The translations under genes and the position numbers were made by a program. A DNA stretch of 42,643 nucleotides from Candidatus Binatia bacterium (GTDB taxonomy: Bacteria; Desulfobacterota; Binatia; Bin18): NCBI GenBank assembly GCA_022824615.1, contig JAJDZM010000137.1, positions 1 to 42,643 on the forward strand, given 5' to 3'. Position 1 is the first letter of the stretch; the number at the start of each line of letters is the position of its first letter. Of the stretch, positions 15,304-23,843 are shown one piece after another. Below the pieces are notes generated by a model, which saw nothing but the letters and a program-made list of their open reading frames with translations, ran no database searches and was not told the origin of the DNA.

Positions 15304-16275
15304 CTAGCCACTAGCCACTTCCCCGGGCTGGCATTCCCGCAGGGCCTGTTGCAGCCCGTCCCGATCAAAACCCTTGCCGATAAAAACGACGTGTTCGGGT
15401 GGTTCGGGTAATAAATCCAGCCACTCCATGTCGAATTCGCCGGTCACATATTGAAACATCCACTGCTCGTCCGAGTCGGTAAACCGCACAAACCCCTTGG
15501 CACGCCACACTGCGTCCGGCAGGCTGCGCATCAGCCGCTCAAACCGCTCGCGGACCAGTGGGGCTTCGCACAGACACGTCAGCGTATGAAAATGGTCGTG
15601 TACCGGTGCCTGACGCGAAGGGGAAACGTACCCGGCATTTTTGTCTGTTTGCCGGTAGACAATCTCGGCGTAATCCATTTCCCCGCGTTCGGTCCGAACG
15701 ATCGCCGTGCGCGGATTTAACTGACGAATCTGCGCCTCCAGTTCGGCCATAGTGGACTCGTCTGCCAGGTCCCGCTTGTTTAATATCACCACATCGGCGA
15801 GCTCCGTCTGTTGACGAATGCCAGAGTGTATTTCTTCGGCCAAGCGGCTGAAATTAATGGGGTCAAGAACGGCAATCAGCGAAGCCAGTCGGACCAGAGG
15901 CAGGACCTCTTCTTTTGTGGCTTGATCCATGAGTTCGACCGGGTCGGCGAGGCCGGTAGCTTCAATAAAAATGACATCCGGCTTGAGGGCGGCAACGTCC
16001 TGAATCGCGAGGCCCAGGGTGCCGCCAATTGTGCAACAAATGCAGCCATTGGTCATCTCTCGGATGGTATAGCCCTGCCCGCGCAGCAACTCGCCATCGA
16101 TGTTGACCTCCCCATACTCATTCATCATGACCGCGGGTTTGAGCCCCTGGGCCAGACAATAGTCCAGGAGGCGGCGCAGGAGGGTCGTCTTGCCGCTGCC
16201 CAGAAAGCCGGAAATCAAATGGACCGGAATCCGCTCAGCATCAGAGAAAACAATCCGCTCTTTTTGCTCGTCCAT
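15304..16275 (-). CDS. CobW/P47K-family GTPase (G3E, possible metal chaperone)
   Basis: 323 aa. The Walker A motif is in SGFLGSGKTTLL and the metal-binding signature of the family in NGCICCTIGGTLG (CxCC). GTPase motifs follow: the Walker B-like VIFIEATGLADPVEL and the base-specificity motif ILNKRDLAD. A CobW C-terminal domain is present (about residues 215-310), with histidines in VHDHFHTLTC. Such proteins deliver zinc or another metal to client enzymes. The next gene in the operon is the double-NIPSNAP protein. Confidence 0.88.
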   Translation of the reverse strand: MDEQKERIVFSDAERIPVHLISGFLGSGKTTLLRRLLDYCLAQGLKPAVMMNEYGEVNIDGELLRGQGYTIREMTNGCICCTIGGTLGLAIQDVAALKPDVIFIEATGLADPVELMDQATKEEVLPLVRLASLIAVLDPINFSRLAEEIHSGIRQQTELADVVILNKRDLADESTMAELEAQIRQLNPRTAIVRTERGEMDYAEIVYRQTDKNAGYVSPSRQAPVHDHFHTLTCLCEAPLVRERFERLMRSLPDAVWRAKGFVRFTDSDEQWMFQYVTGEFDMEWLDLLPEPPEHVVFIGKGFDRDGLQQALRECQPGEVASG

Positions 16276-16446
16276 AGCGTCAACAGTATTCCAGGATTCA
16301 CGCGCGCGGGGAAGGCCGGAAACGGGCCGGCTTGGTTTCAGGAAGATAATGTGTTTGATTTCTCCCTGTCCTCCCGCTCAACCAAGAGGTTGCCTACGTG
16401 CCAGCATAATGCTAGCGTTTTGGAGTCATAAAGAGGAGAAAGGCAA

Positions 16447-16791
16447 ATGGGAACCCTGACGATCCGAAATCTTGACGATGGCGTGATCGAGACACTGAAG
16501 GCACAGGCCAAGGCCAACCAGCGTTCACTGGAGGCCGAGGTCCGGTATATGTTGACGCAGCGGGCAGACCAGCGCGTCCGTATGACCGACTTTCTTGAGC
16601 GTACTCGCCAGGTCGCTGCCGGAACTCCTGCTGTCCCCCAAACAGACAGCGTCTCCCTAGTGCGCGAGGACCGGCAACGCCCGAAGCATATCAAGCTGTC
16701 GCTGGTTGAATTTCTGCGGGCCTCTCCGCTGGCGGGTGTCGAGTTGGACATCGAACGCGACCGATCGTTGCCTCGTGATGTTGAACTGTGA
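16447..16791 (+). CDS. FitA-type antitoxin
   Basis: 114 aa. The N-terminal strand-helix-helix MGTLTIRNLDDGVIETLKAQ and RSLEAEVRYML is the Arc/MetJ-like ribbon-helix-helix of FitA/StbC antitoxins. The longer C-terminal part (about residues 55-114), rich in charged residues, would bind the toxin. GGAG ribosome site. A small palindrome AGCATAATGCT at 16403-16413, 33 bp upstream, could be an autoregulatory site. The stop overlaps the toxin start as GTGA. Confidence 0.8.
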   Translation: MGTLTIRNLDDGVIETLKAQAKANQRSLEAEVRYMLTQRADQRVRMTDFLERTRQVAAGTPAVPQTDSVSLVREDRQRPKHIKLSLVEFLRASPLAGVELDIERDRSLPRDVEL

Positions 16792-17201
16792 GCTTTCTGA
16801 TCGACACATGTACGCTCTCGGAACTGGTCAAGCCGAAGCCGTCGCCTCGGGTAGCGAGTTGGTTCGATGCAGCGCCCTCAAGCGTACTGTTCATCAGCGT
16901 CCTGACCTTAGGCGAAATCCGTAAAGGCGTCGCAAAGCTCGCGCCCAGCCACCGCCGAGACCGGATCGCTGCGTGGCTAGAAACGGAATTGCCGGCTTGG
17001 TTCGAGGATCGTGTTCTGCCAGTCGATATAGCCGTCGCGGACGAGTGGGGCCGCCTCATGGCTCGACCTGAGAAAATTCCCACTATCGACAGTCTGCTCG
17101 CTGCCACCGCACTGCATCACCGTCTCACGGTCGTCACCCGCAACGAAGCCGACTTCGCCACCACGGGTGTCGAACTGCTGAATCCCTGGAAACCGTCTTA
17201 G
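16788..17201 (+). CDS. PIN-domain toxin (FitB/VapC type)
   Basis: 137 aa with a GTG start overlapping the antitoxin stop. The catalytic acidic set is complete: aspartate in MSFLIDTCTLSELV, glutamate in LTLGEIRKG, aspartate in PTIDSLLAATALHH and the final aspartate in TRNEADFATTG. It would act as an RNase held inactive by the antitoxin. Unlike the broken pair at 5069-5631, this one appears functional. Confidence 0.88.
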   Translation: MSFLIDTCTLSELVKPKPSPRVASWFDAAPSSVLFISVLTLGEIRKGVAKLAPSHRRDRIAAWLETELPAWFEDRVLPVDIAVADEWGRLMARPEKIPTIDSLLAATALHHRLTVVTRNEADFATTGVELLNPWKPS

Positions 17202-17306
17202 AGCAGTTCAACAATATCGCTGTACAACCGTTTGACGTTCCCATAAACCACAAAGACCCGTTCGACGAACTTCTCTTCGTGTAGGCTCAAGAAGATTGGG
17301 GACCAT

Positions 17307-18395
17307 ATGAAAATAGAGATTGGCGAATCACTCGGCTATTCCTATCTGCGGCATGTCAAGCGGTGCTGGTTAGTCCAGACCAACTGGAAGGTGTCCGAAC
17401 ATTGGCCAAGGTATAAAAGCGACGCAGAACTGGAAACGATGTTTCGTCTCATGAAGCAGAAGTTTGACGGGGATGGAAGGGTCTTCAAGGAAACAAAAAA
17501 TGCCGGGCAATTTTTGAAACAGGGCGAAATCGATCTTGTCGGAATAGACCTGCAAGGTGATGTCCATGCGTTAGAAATCGCTTTTCACGAATCTGGTTTG
17601 AACTATGGAGGCGGTTCTGACAATAGAGTGCTCAAGAAATTACTACGCACCTACATGATACTGCATGCTTACCAGCGCTCCGAAACAAAATTCCACATCT
17701 CTTTTGCCTCTCCAAAAGTAAATCCTATCGCTCAAAAGCCGCTTGACGATATTTTTATCACATTGCGAAATGAATACCCAAAAATCGACTGGAATCTGAT
17801 AACCAACGATGAGTTTACCAATGAGATATTGGAAAAGACACTAAAAGCGACAGAGACAATTTCAGATTCTTCCGAGTTGTTCGTGCGCGCCGCAAAGCTC
17901 TTGAACCTCACCGGAATACTAGAGGCGGAAGCCGGGAATACCCGCGCTCGCCAAACGAAGAAAAAAGCCCTTGGCACTGAGGAGCGCCTACAGCCAATCG
18001 TCGAAAATCTTATGAAAACACTACTGGAAGATCACCCGGCACTTCTTGAGGACGCAGAGAGGGATAATTTGATGGACCGGGAATACTGTAAAGGAGCTTT
18101 AGGACTCAAAATCAGCAATTTTGCACTTTTGCGTCAGCGCGAAGACGGAAGAGAGGTGAACGGTCATTCCAGGTACTGGAAAAGACGGTATGCTGACAAA
18201 TTCTATGTCTGCTCGCAATGGTGGAAAGAGGACCATATTGAGAACGCGGGAAGCTTGGCAAGGTTTGCGACCCGGCTCGCCGCAAGGAAACCGGATAATC
18301 CGGGCATACCGGCACTGAAGGAGCACATTGAAAAACTCAATGCTTATGCCAGTCATGCGCAGGAGGTATCTGGCGAAGACAATAAGCGTCGATAG
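17307..18395 (+). CDS. Unknown protein, possible PD-(D/E)XK nuclease-like fold
   Basis: 362 aa, no signal peptide or membrane segment. The stretch GEIDLVGIDLQG followed by VHALEIAFHESG resembles the core of PD-(D/E)XK nucleases (EIDLV ... ExK), but the expected lysine is replaced by alanine (EIA), so it may be inactive or use a different residue. The C-terminal third (YCKGALGLKISNFALLRQ ... YVCSQWWKEDH) looks like a separate domain. The gene is lower in GC than its neighbours and sits directly after the FitAB pair. A GGGGA ribosome site precedes the ATG. Function unknown. Confidence 0.6.
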   Translation: MKIEIGESLGYSYLRHVKRCWLVQTNWKVSEHWPRYKSDAELETMFRLMKQKFDGDGRVFKETKNAGQFLKQGEIDLVGIDLQGDVHALEIAFHESGLNYGGGSDNRVLKKLLRTYMILHAYQRSETKFHISFASPKVNPIAQKPLDDIFITLRNEYPKIDWNLITNDEFTNEILEKTLKATETISDSSELFVRAAKLLNLTGILEAEAGNTRARQTKKKALGTEERLQPIVENLMKTLLEDHPALLEDAERDNLMDREYCKGALGLKISNFALLRQREDGREVNGHSRYWKRRYADKFYVCSQWWKEDHIENAGSLARFATRLAARKPDNPGIPALKEHIEKLNAYASHAQEVSGEDNKRR

Positions 18396-18435
18396 TGCGT
18401 AATCAACATCGGTGCTGGCTATTTTTTGTACTGCA

Positions 18436-19623
18436 TCACGGCTCCCGGGTGATGACCAGGCCGCTCCCCCGCAGCATGGGAGAGCCGTCAATGGCACAGA
18501 CGGCTGAGGCGCTAGGGACCTGGCGCTTTTCCGCTCGGTCGGTCACCTGCATGACGGCTTCGGCAATATGACCCATGCCGTGCAGGCGGCCTTCGCTCAG
18601 GCTGCCGCCGAACGTATTGACCGGCAGCTCACCCTCCAGGGCAATACGTCCGTCCTGAATGAAGCTGTAGGCTTCGCCTTGTCCACAGAAGCCAGCCGCC
18701 TCCAGCCAATACAGCGTGGAGGGGCTGAATCCGTCGTACAGTTCGGCGGCGCTCATATCCTGGGGCCTTAAGTCCGAAGACGCCCAGAGCTTGCTGGCCA
18801 GCGAGTGGCCGGACTCCATATAATTATCCAGCGAATAGTGGAACAGCGCCCGGCGGCGGCTGGTGTTCTGTCCATAGCCGGCGATATAGGCCGGTGGGTG
18901 GCGCCGGTCGACGGCGCGCTCTGCAGTGGTCAGGACGAGCGCGACACAGCCTTCAACCGGAATATCGCAGTCAAACAGACATAAGGGCTCGGCGATCCAA
19001 CGCGCGGCGAAATAATCCTCACGGGTCATGGGCGTGGTATAGAAATAGGCGTTCGGATTGAGATTCGCATTCCGCCGGCTATTCGTCACAAAGGTCGCGA
19101 GATGATCGCGGGTGGCACCGTAGCGATGCATATAGCGCTGCCAGGCCATGGCGTGCCACTGAAAAATGCTCGTACAACCATAGGGGGCCATGAATTGAGC
19201 GTCGCCAGGAGCCCGGTTACCGGACCACGCCCCATAGCGGCCACGCGGATTGTGGAGCGCGCGCCAGACCAGCACATACTCGCACGCCTCGGCCAACAGG
19301 GCATTGACCCCTTCAATAACCGCACTCGCGATCAGACCGGTTTCGATTTGGGCATACCACCGAATATCAGGCGCGAGCGGGAGGTGATTCATCACGTATT
19401 CGACGCTGACAATCTGCTCACCGTCCTGCGTACCCGCGCCGTGGAAAGGCGCTTCGGGAAAGGTAGCCAGACCATCAACCTGCTCGGCCGGCAACCCGGC
19501 GTCGTCAAGGGCGGCCCGACAGGCATCCAGGCTCAGCGCACCGAGGGACTTTTGCGGACGGCGGCTCAGTTCGGAGTAGCCAATGCCAACAATGGCGGTT
19601 TTCCCTTTTCCTTGCCAGCTCAT
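18436..19623 (-). CDS. Thiolase-like protein (SCP2-thiolase/Ltp2 type) without the usual catalytic cysteine
   Basis: 395 aa, full length. It opens KTAIVGIGYSELSRRP and has the thiolase fold segments SLDACRAALDDAGLPAEQVDG and FNTFGG-type NTFGGSLSEGRLHGMGHIAEA. At the position where thiolases carry the nucleophilic cysteine the sequence is ETGLIASAVIEG, so Claisen-type thiolysis is doubtful. Together with the adjacent DUF35 gene this resembles the ChsH2-Ltp2 retro-aldolase partnership, which cleaves CoA-thioester side chains. It is the last gene of the operon starting near 23322. Confidence 0.8.
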   Translation of the reverse strand: MSWQGKGKTAIVGIGYSELSRRPQKSLGALSLDACRAALDDAGLPAEQVDGLATFPEAPFHGAGTQDGEQIVSVEYVMNHLPLAPDIRWYAQIETGLIASAVIEGVNALLAEACEYVLVWRALHNPRGRYGAWSGNRAPGDAQFMAPYGCTSIFQWHAMAWQRYMHRYGATRDHLATFVTNSRRNANLNPNAYFYTTPMTREDYFAARWIAEPLCLFDCDIPVEGCVALVLTTAERAVDRRHPPAYIAGYGQNTSRRRALFHYSLDNYMESGHSLASKLWASSDLRPQDMSAAELYDGFSPSTLYWLEAAGFCGQGEAYSFIQDGRIALEGELPVNTFGGSLSEGRLHGMGHIAEAVMQVTDRAEKRQVPSASAVCAIDGSPMLRGSGLVITREP

Positions 19624-19638
19624 GGGTGCGTCCTTTGG

Positions 19639-20079
19639 TCAAGCAATGAGGCGAAACTTGGGTAGCGTCAGCTCTGCATCAACATCCTCGAAATAGACTT
19701 CGACTTGTCCGCCGATTCGAACCTGCTCGCGTTGCACCTCGGACAGGTTGGAAACTAGAAAGATCTGCGGCTGTTCTTCAAGCTCGACGAGAATATTGAG
19801 GTAGGGCAGTTCATCCCCAAAACCGGCCACATTGGGCTGGTACATCACACTAAAACTGTAGATCGTGCCTCGGCCGCTGACCGGCTCGAACGTGAGGGCT
19901 GCACTATGACAGGCATTACACACCGAGCGCGGCGGATGATTAAAATAACGACAGTCCTGGCAGCGCTGGATAACCAGGCGATGTTCCCTGGCCGCCTCCC
20001 AGAACGGACGGGTGAGGTCGTCAATCAGAGGCCGTGGTTTTTCCTGTGTAGCTGCCATGTCGGCCCCGCATCTTGCCAT
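19639..20079 (-). CDS. Zn-ribbon/OB-fold protein (DUF35, ChsH2-like)
   Basis: 146 aa. The rubredoxin-like zinc ribbon CQDCRYFNHPPRSVCNAC (about residues 40-57) is followed by the OB-fold with GRGTIYSFSVMYQP, the normal DUF35 arrangement. These proteins bind acyl-CoA and form complexes with thiolase-like partners, and the gene is 15 bp upstream of one. An internal ATG at 20058 is an equally good start; neither has a strong ribosome site. Confidence 0.85.
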   Translation of the reverse strand: MARCGADMAATQEKPRPLIDDLTRPFWEAAREHRLVIQRCQDCRYFNHPPRSVCNACHSAALTFEPVSGRGTIYSFSVMYQPNVAGFGDELPYLNILVELEEQPQIFLVSNLSEVQREQVRIGGQVEVYFEDVDAELTLPKFRLIA

Positions 20080-20153
20080 AAGTCCGCGTATGGGTTCAAT
20101 GCGAAGCCGATATCCAGAGACGGAGCCGACTGTTCTCTGTCAGGAGGAAGCGC

Positions 20154-21296
20154 TTATCCTGTACGGATCGCGTCAAGCTCTTCGAACATACGGTCGATTT
20201 CGTCCTCCGTGGTATAAAAATGAGGCGAAATACGGAGCCCGCAGCGCGGGCGGTAATCGACAAAAACCCGCCGGGCGACGAGTTGCGCTTCGGCTTGGGC
20301 TGCTCCGTCGAAGTCGATACACACCAGGCCGCCACGTTCCTTTGTGTCTTGGGGCGTGTTGATATGAAGACCACGGGCAAGCGCGCCTTCAATCAGGCGC
20401 TGGCATAACTCGATATTGCGTTGCCGAATCCGCTCCACGCCAACCTCAAGAAGAATCTCGTAGCCGGAGCGGGCGGCATAGATGGCTGACATGCCGGGCG
20501 TGCCGCCCAGAAAGCGCCGCGCGCTGTGGGCGTAATCGATATCATCGCCAAAGGCAAAGGGCCGCTCCTGCGAGAACCAGCCGGTCATCACAGGACGGCG
20601 TGACAGCAATTGGTCCGGACGGACGTATAGATAGGCCGCGCCCGGTCCGCCGCATAACCATTTATGTGAGCCGCCGACCACGAAGTCGGCCTGCCAGGCG
20701 TGCACGTCGATGGGGACGGTCCCAACGGTTTGATAGGCATCGACAATCACCTGGGCGCCACGCGCATGAGCGGCCTGAACGATGGGGACAATATCGATCA
20801 AGGCGCCCGAGCGGTAGAGACCGTGGTCCAGGACCAAGAGCAGCGTCTCGTCGTCAATGGCCTCGATAAAGCGTTCGGCAGGCTGTCGAATGCCGTCCGG
20901 AGAGGGGATCATCACCGGTCGGGCGCCGTACCGGGCTCGGGACTGAATGTTATAGCGCAGGGTGGGAAAGGCCAGTTCGGCGTACAGAACTTTATTGCGC
21001 TTGCCGCCAAAGTCGAAGCAGGACAGCGCGGCGCTAAACAGGGCGGATACATTCTGGTGCATGACCACGCTACCCGGCTCGGCCTTGAGAAACCGGCCGA
21101 GGAGCCCTGCGGTTTCCTCGAAAAACCCCATCCAGCGATCCCATACCGCGCTCCCTTCCTGCTGCCAGCTTGCGGCATACTCGTGCAGCCGGTCCGTCGT
21201 GACCCTGGGCATTGCGCCCATGGAATGGGAAATCAGATAGGTCGAGGTTTCGAGGATGGGAAACGCCGTCCGCCAGCGAGATAGATCATGTATCAT
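20154..21296 (-). CDS. Class V aminotransferase-fold PLP enzyme, kynureninase-like
   Basis: 380 aa from the ATG at 21296; the open frame runs further up but only as antisense-like sequence over the dioxygenase gene. PLP-site landmarks are VDAYQTVGTVPIDV (cofactor-binding aspartate) and the Schiff-base lysine in GGSHKWLCGGPG; the N-terminal STYLISHSMGAMP resembles kynureninases. Its start overlaps the tryptophan 2,3-dioxygenase stop by 11 bp, so kynureninase is the best guess: it would split kynurenine into anthranilate and alanine. No formamidase gene is seen. Cysteine desulfurase or isopenicillin-epimerase-like activities are alternatives. Confidence 0.78.
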   Translation of the reverse strand: MIHDLSRWRTAFPILETSTYLISHSMGAMPRVTTDRLHEYAASWQQEGSAVWDRWMGFFEETAGLLGRFLKAEPGSVVMHQNVSALFSAALSCFDFGGKRNKVLYAELAFPTLRYNIQSRARYGARPVMIPSPDGIRQPAERFIEAIDDETLLLVLDHGLYRSGALIDIVPIVQAAHARGAQVIVDAYQTVGTVPIDVHAWQADFVVGGSHKWLCGGPGAAYLYVRPDQLLSRRPVMTGWFSQERPFAFGDDIDYAHSARRFLGGTPGMSAIYAARSGYEILLEVGVERIRQRNIELCQRLIEGALARGLHINTPQDTKERGGLVCIDFDGAAQAEAQLVARRVFVDYRPRCGLRISPHFYTTEDEIDRMFEELDAIRTG

Positions 21297-22110
21297 ACGG
21301 CCCTCCGCCGAGTTGGGTTCTGACATCCCGGAGAAGAGGGAAAAAACGGACACTGATCCGGCCCTGAAGATAGCGGACGCCTGGGGCCTGGAAGGACGCG
21401 CGGCCGACCAGTTTGCCGGTGTACGCGTCTCCCGTACCGGGCTTTGCGCCAACCATGCGTTCGGCCATTAAGGCGTGACGGGAGCGCCAGATACAAAACT
21501 GTTCATCGTATTCAATCATGACTTCACATAGTTGATGCAGGTCTAAATAACGGGGGTCGGTATAAACGTGCTCAACTGCTCGTTCCTGTTGTTCCACCGT
21601 ATCGATCTCAAAGCCGCGGCTGTGTAAGAGTTCACAAAACGTGCTCCACAGGTTGGGACCGTCATAGGCCGCCCGGAGACGCTGCCGGGCAGCCTCACTC
21701 CCGGCGAACACCTCAAAAAAGCGTTCATCGCGGAGGCCGGACAGGAATTCGAGCTCTCGAAACTGTAAGGACTGCAAGCCGCTGGCCGGTCTGAGCAAAT
21801 CACGAAACTCAAGAAAGTGCGCCGGCGACATGGTTTCCAGCACCTGGACCTGCTGGATCATCACCCGCTCGATCTCAATAAGCCGCCGTATCAGCCAGAT
21901 CGCCTGTCGCACCCGCCCGGCCCGCAGATGGCCGATGATGGTACGGACTTCGTACAGCAGCAGTCGAAACCAGAGTTCATAGCTTTGGTGGACAATGATG
22001 AACTGGAGTTCGTCGTGAGCGGGTGGGTTGGACTGGAGCGTCTGGAGGCGGAGCAGTTCCGGCAAGCGGAGATAGGACTCGTATGTCAGGTCCGGCTTGG
22101 CCTGGGGCAT
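21286..22110 (-). CDS. kynA: Tryptophan 2,3-dioxygenase
   Basis: 274 aa haem dioxygenase opening tryptophan to N-formylkynurenine. YESYLRLPELL, DELQFIIVHQSYELWFRL (substrate-side residues), SLQFRELEFLSG and the proximal-haem-histidine segment IWRSRHALMAERMVG are all present. After the conserved KPGTG the usual GGSSGxxYL loop is replaced by a longer stretch (DAYTGKLVGRASFQAPG) before the ordinary end FFPLLRDVRTQL. The next gene overlaps and looks like kynureninase, supporting a kynurenine-type route. Confidence 0.88.
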   Translation of the reverse strand: MPQAKPDLTYESYLRLPELLRLQTLQSNPPAHDELQFIIVHQSYELWFRLLLYEVRTIIGHLRAGRVRQAIWLIRRLIEIERVMIQQVQVLETMSPAHFLEFRDLLRPASGLQSLQFRELEFLSGLRDERFFEVFAGSEAARQRLRAAYDGPNLWSTFCELLHSRGFEIDTVEQQERAVEHVYTDPRYLDLHQLCEVMIEYDEQFCIWRSRHALMAERMVGAKPGTGDAYTGKLVGRASFQAPGVRYLQGRISVRFFPLLRDVRTQLGGGPYDT

Positions 22111-22203
22111 GGCCGATATTGTACTGCCGAAGGGAGGGCGGGAGCAATCGGGATTTTACCGGATTTGGGACGTTAGGCCAGCGACGGTCATGGGAAAAAA
22201 CAT

Positions 22204-23322
22204 TTACCCCCGTAACCCTGCCTGGCGCATCAGCGGCATGACGTGCTCGCCGAAATACTTCAGCTCTTGGTTATAGTCCAGCCAGGAGACAATCAGCCCC
22301 TCGATGCCGGTGCCGGCCAGCTTGGCCATTTCATCGACGACCTGCTCCGGTGTGCCGACCAGGGGATAGCCGCCCCAGCCGGCAATAAAACGTTCGGCAA
22401 ACTGGGTGAGGGTGGCTTCGCTGAACGACTGACTCTCGACGCCAAGCAGGTTCAGGATATTGCGGGCCGCGGTCCAGTCGCCTTTTTCAACAACGTAATC
22501 ATAGGCCTGTTTGGCTTCTTTTTCCGTGTCGCGGCAGACGACAAAACCGTAGGACATCATGCCGATCTCCCGACCATAGGCATTGGCCTGCTTTTTCACA
22601 TCCGCGACGATCTCTTTCCCGTGCTCCAGGGTATCGACCTGGATAAAATTGAAGTCCACTTCACGTGCGGAAAAGTCCTGACCGGCGGGCGAGAAGCCGG
22701 CGTTAATCAGAGCCGGATAGGGCTGTTGGACCGGCTTGGGCAGCAAATAGCCGTCTTTGACCTGGAAGAACTCGCCCGCGTGATCAAAATGCTGCTCGGT
22801 CCACAGGCGCTTAATGACCTGGAGCCACTCGCCGGCGTACCGGTAGCGCTCGTCGTGTTCCATCTGCTTGGCCGCAAACATTTCCATCTCCGGCGAGAAC
22901 CAGCCGCATACAATGTTCAGGCCCCAGCGCCCATGGGAAATATGGTCAATTGTTGCGCCCTGCTTGGCGGCCATAATCGGATGGATGGTCGGGACGTGCG
23001 AGGTGGAGAAGAGCATGATGTTTTTGGTCTGGGTGGCCATGGCCGTGGCCCAGGTATAGGTCTCCATGCAGGTTCCATTAAAATCGGTGCTCCCGCCAAA
23101 GCCCTTCCAGCGTCCGACGGGCACCAGGAGTTCGAATCCCAGGTCATCGGCCTGCTGGGAAATCAACACGCTGTGTTCATAGGTGGGCTCAAAAGTGGAC
23201 TCGGCGTGCGTGATGGTACACCCATAGCTACAGTTCTGACCGAAGATGCCCAGCTTCATCTTATTGTCATTAAAGACGGGGACGTGCCGGCGGCGATATT
23301 CTTTGATGTCGTCTGGATGCAT
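22204..23322 (-). CDS. LLM class flavin-dependent monooxygenase, RutA/SfnG-like
   Basis: 372 aa. RWKGFGGSTDFNG, METYTWATAMATQTKNI, TIDHISHGRWGLNIVCGW and the C-terminal VGTPEQVVDEM are landmarks of the branch containing pyrimidine monooxygenase RutA and dimethylsulfone monooxygenase SfnG. It should use FMNH2 and O2. It is the first gene of the minus-strand operon with tryptophan 2,3-dioxygenase (93 bp downstream), so the substrate may be a heterocycle or amide met in the same route. An AAGGAACCTCC ribosome site precedes the ATG. Confidence 0.85.
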   Translation of the reverse strand: MHPDDIKEYRRRHVPVFNDNKMKLGIFGQNCSYGCTITHAESTFEPTYEHSVLISQQADDLGFELLVPVGRWKGFGGSTDFNGTCMETYTWATAMATQTKNIMLFSTSHVPTIHPIMAAKQGATIDHISHGRWGLNIVCGWFSPEMEMFAAKQMEHDERYRYAGEWLQVIKRLWTEQHFDHAGEFFQVKDGYLLPKPVQQPYPALINAGFSPAGQDFSAREVDFNFIQVDTLEHGKEIVADVKKQANAYGREIGMMSYGFVVCRDTEKEAKQAYDYVVEKGDWTAARNILNLLGVESQSFSEATLTQFAERFIAGWGGYPLVGTPEQVVDEMAKLAGTGIEGLIVSWLDYNQELKYFGEHVMPLMRQAGLRG

Positions 23323-23338
23323 GGAGGTTCCTTTATCT

Positions 23339-23392
23339 GGGTCGTTGGGTCATAGGGTCTTTGGAGTCCTTTGGGTCTATTAAGTCGTTGGG
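23339..23392. repeat. GGGTCNTT-type short repeat in the divergent promoter region
   Basis: Between divergent genes the sequence runs through degenerate units such as GGGTCGTTGGGTCATAGGG and TTGGGTCTATTAAGTCGTTG. The unit TTGGGTCTATT also builds the spacer repeat between gcvH and gcvPA at 40276-40367, so this is a dispersed low-complexity element. Confidence 0.5.
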
Positions 23393-23468
23393 GCGCCTCT
23401 TGTATTTCTCCCATGCCTATGTCTTTGTGAGCAGGGTCAAAAAAGAATGCAGACAAGTTGGGGCGCGG

Positions 23469-23843
23469 GTGGGAAAACTCGAAATTCATATCTGTACCAA
23501 GACCAAGTGTACGAACAGAACGGTTGAGGTCAAGGTCCGCAGCGCCGAGGTCGCGCCTGGTGTCCATACCGGGCTCACGCTGCTGACTGAGGTGCAGAAA
23601 CTCGTTGCAGAACGGCGGCTCGAAGGGGTGGCGGAAGTCCGCGAGGCCACGTGCATGTCGAGCTGTCCGGTTGGCCCGCGTGTCGACCTGATGCAGGACG
23701 ACATGCGGGTGCGCTATATCAAACGCCAACGACCGACAGGTCGACCGGATTTTGTGACGTGGAGTTCGATCAACAGCGTTGAGGACGAGATTCGGAACTG
23801 GCTGGGAGAGCTGAATGTAAAGGAAGGGCATCTATGCGGGTAG
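23469..23843 (+). CDS. Thioredoxin-like [2Fe-2S] ferredoxin-type protein
   Basis: About 124 aa from the GTG at 23469; the open frame reaches 23361, but those codons are repeat sequence. Four cysteines in ICTKTKC and ATCMSSCPVGPRVDL (C-x4-C and C-x3-C) match the [2Fe-2S] binding pattern of NuoE-like thioredoxin-fold ferredoxins. It probably passes electrons to a partner. Its stop overlaps the M81 peptidase start by 10 bp, making it the first gene of that operon. The exact start is uncertain. Confidence 0.75.
   Translation: MGKLEIHICTKTKCTNRTVEVKVRSAEVAPGVHTGLTLLTEVQKLVAERRLEGVAEVREATCMSSCPVGPRVDLMQDDMRVRYIKRQRPTGRPDFVTWSSINSVEDEIRNWLGELNVKEGHLCG

Noticed and set aside
22243..23355. 370-codon plus-strand open frame
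   Set aside because: It is antisense to the well-supported RutA/SfnG-like monooxygenase and shows no family motif.
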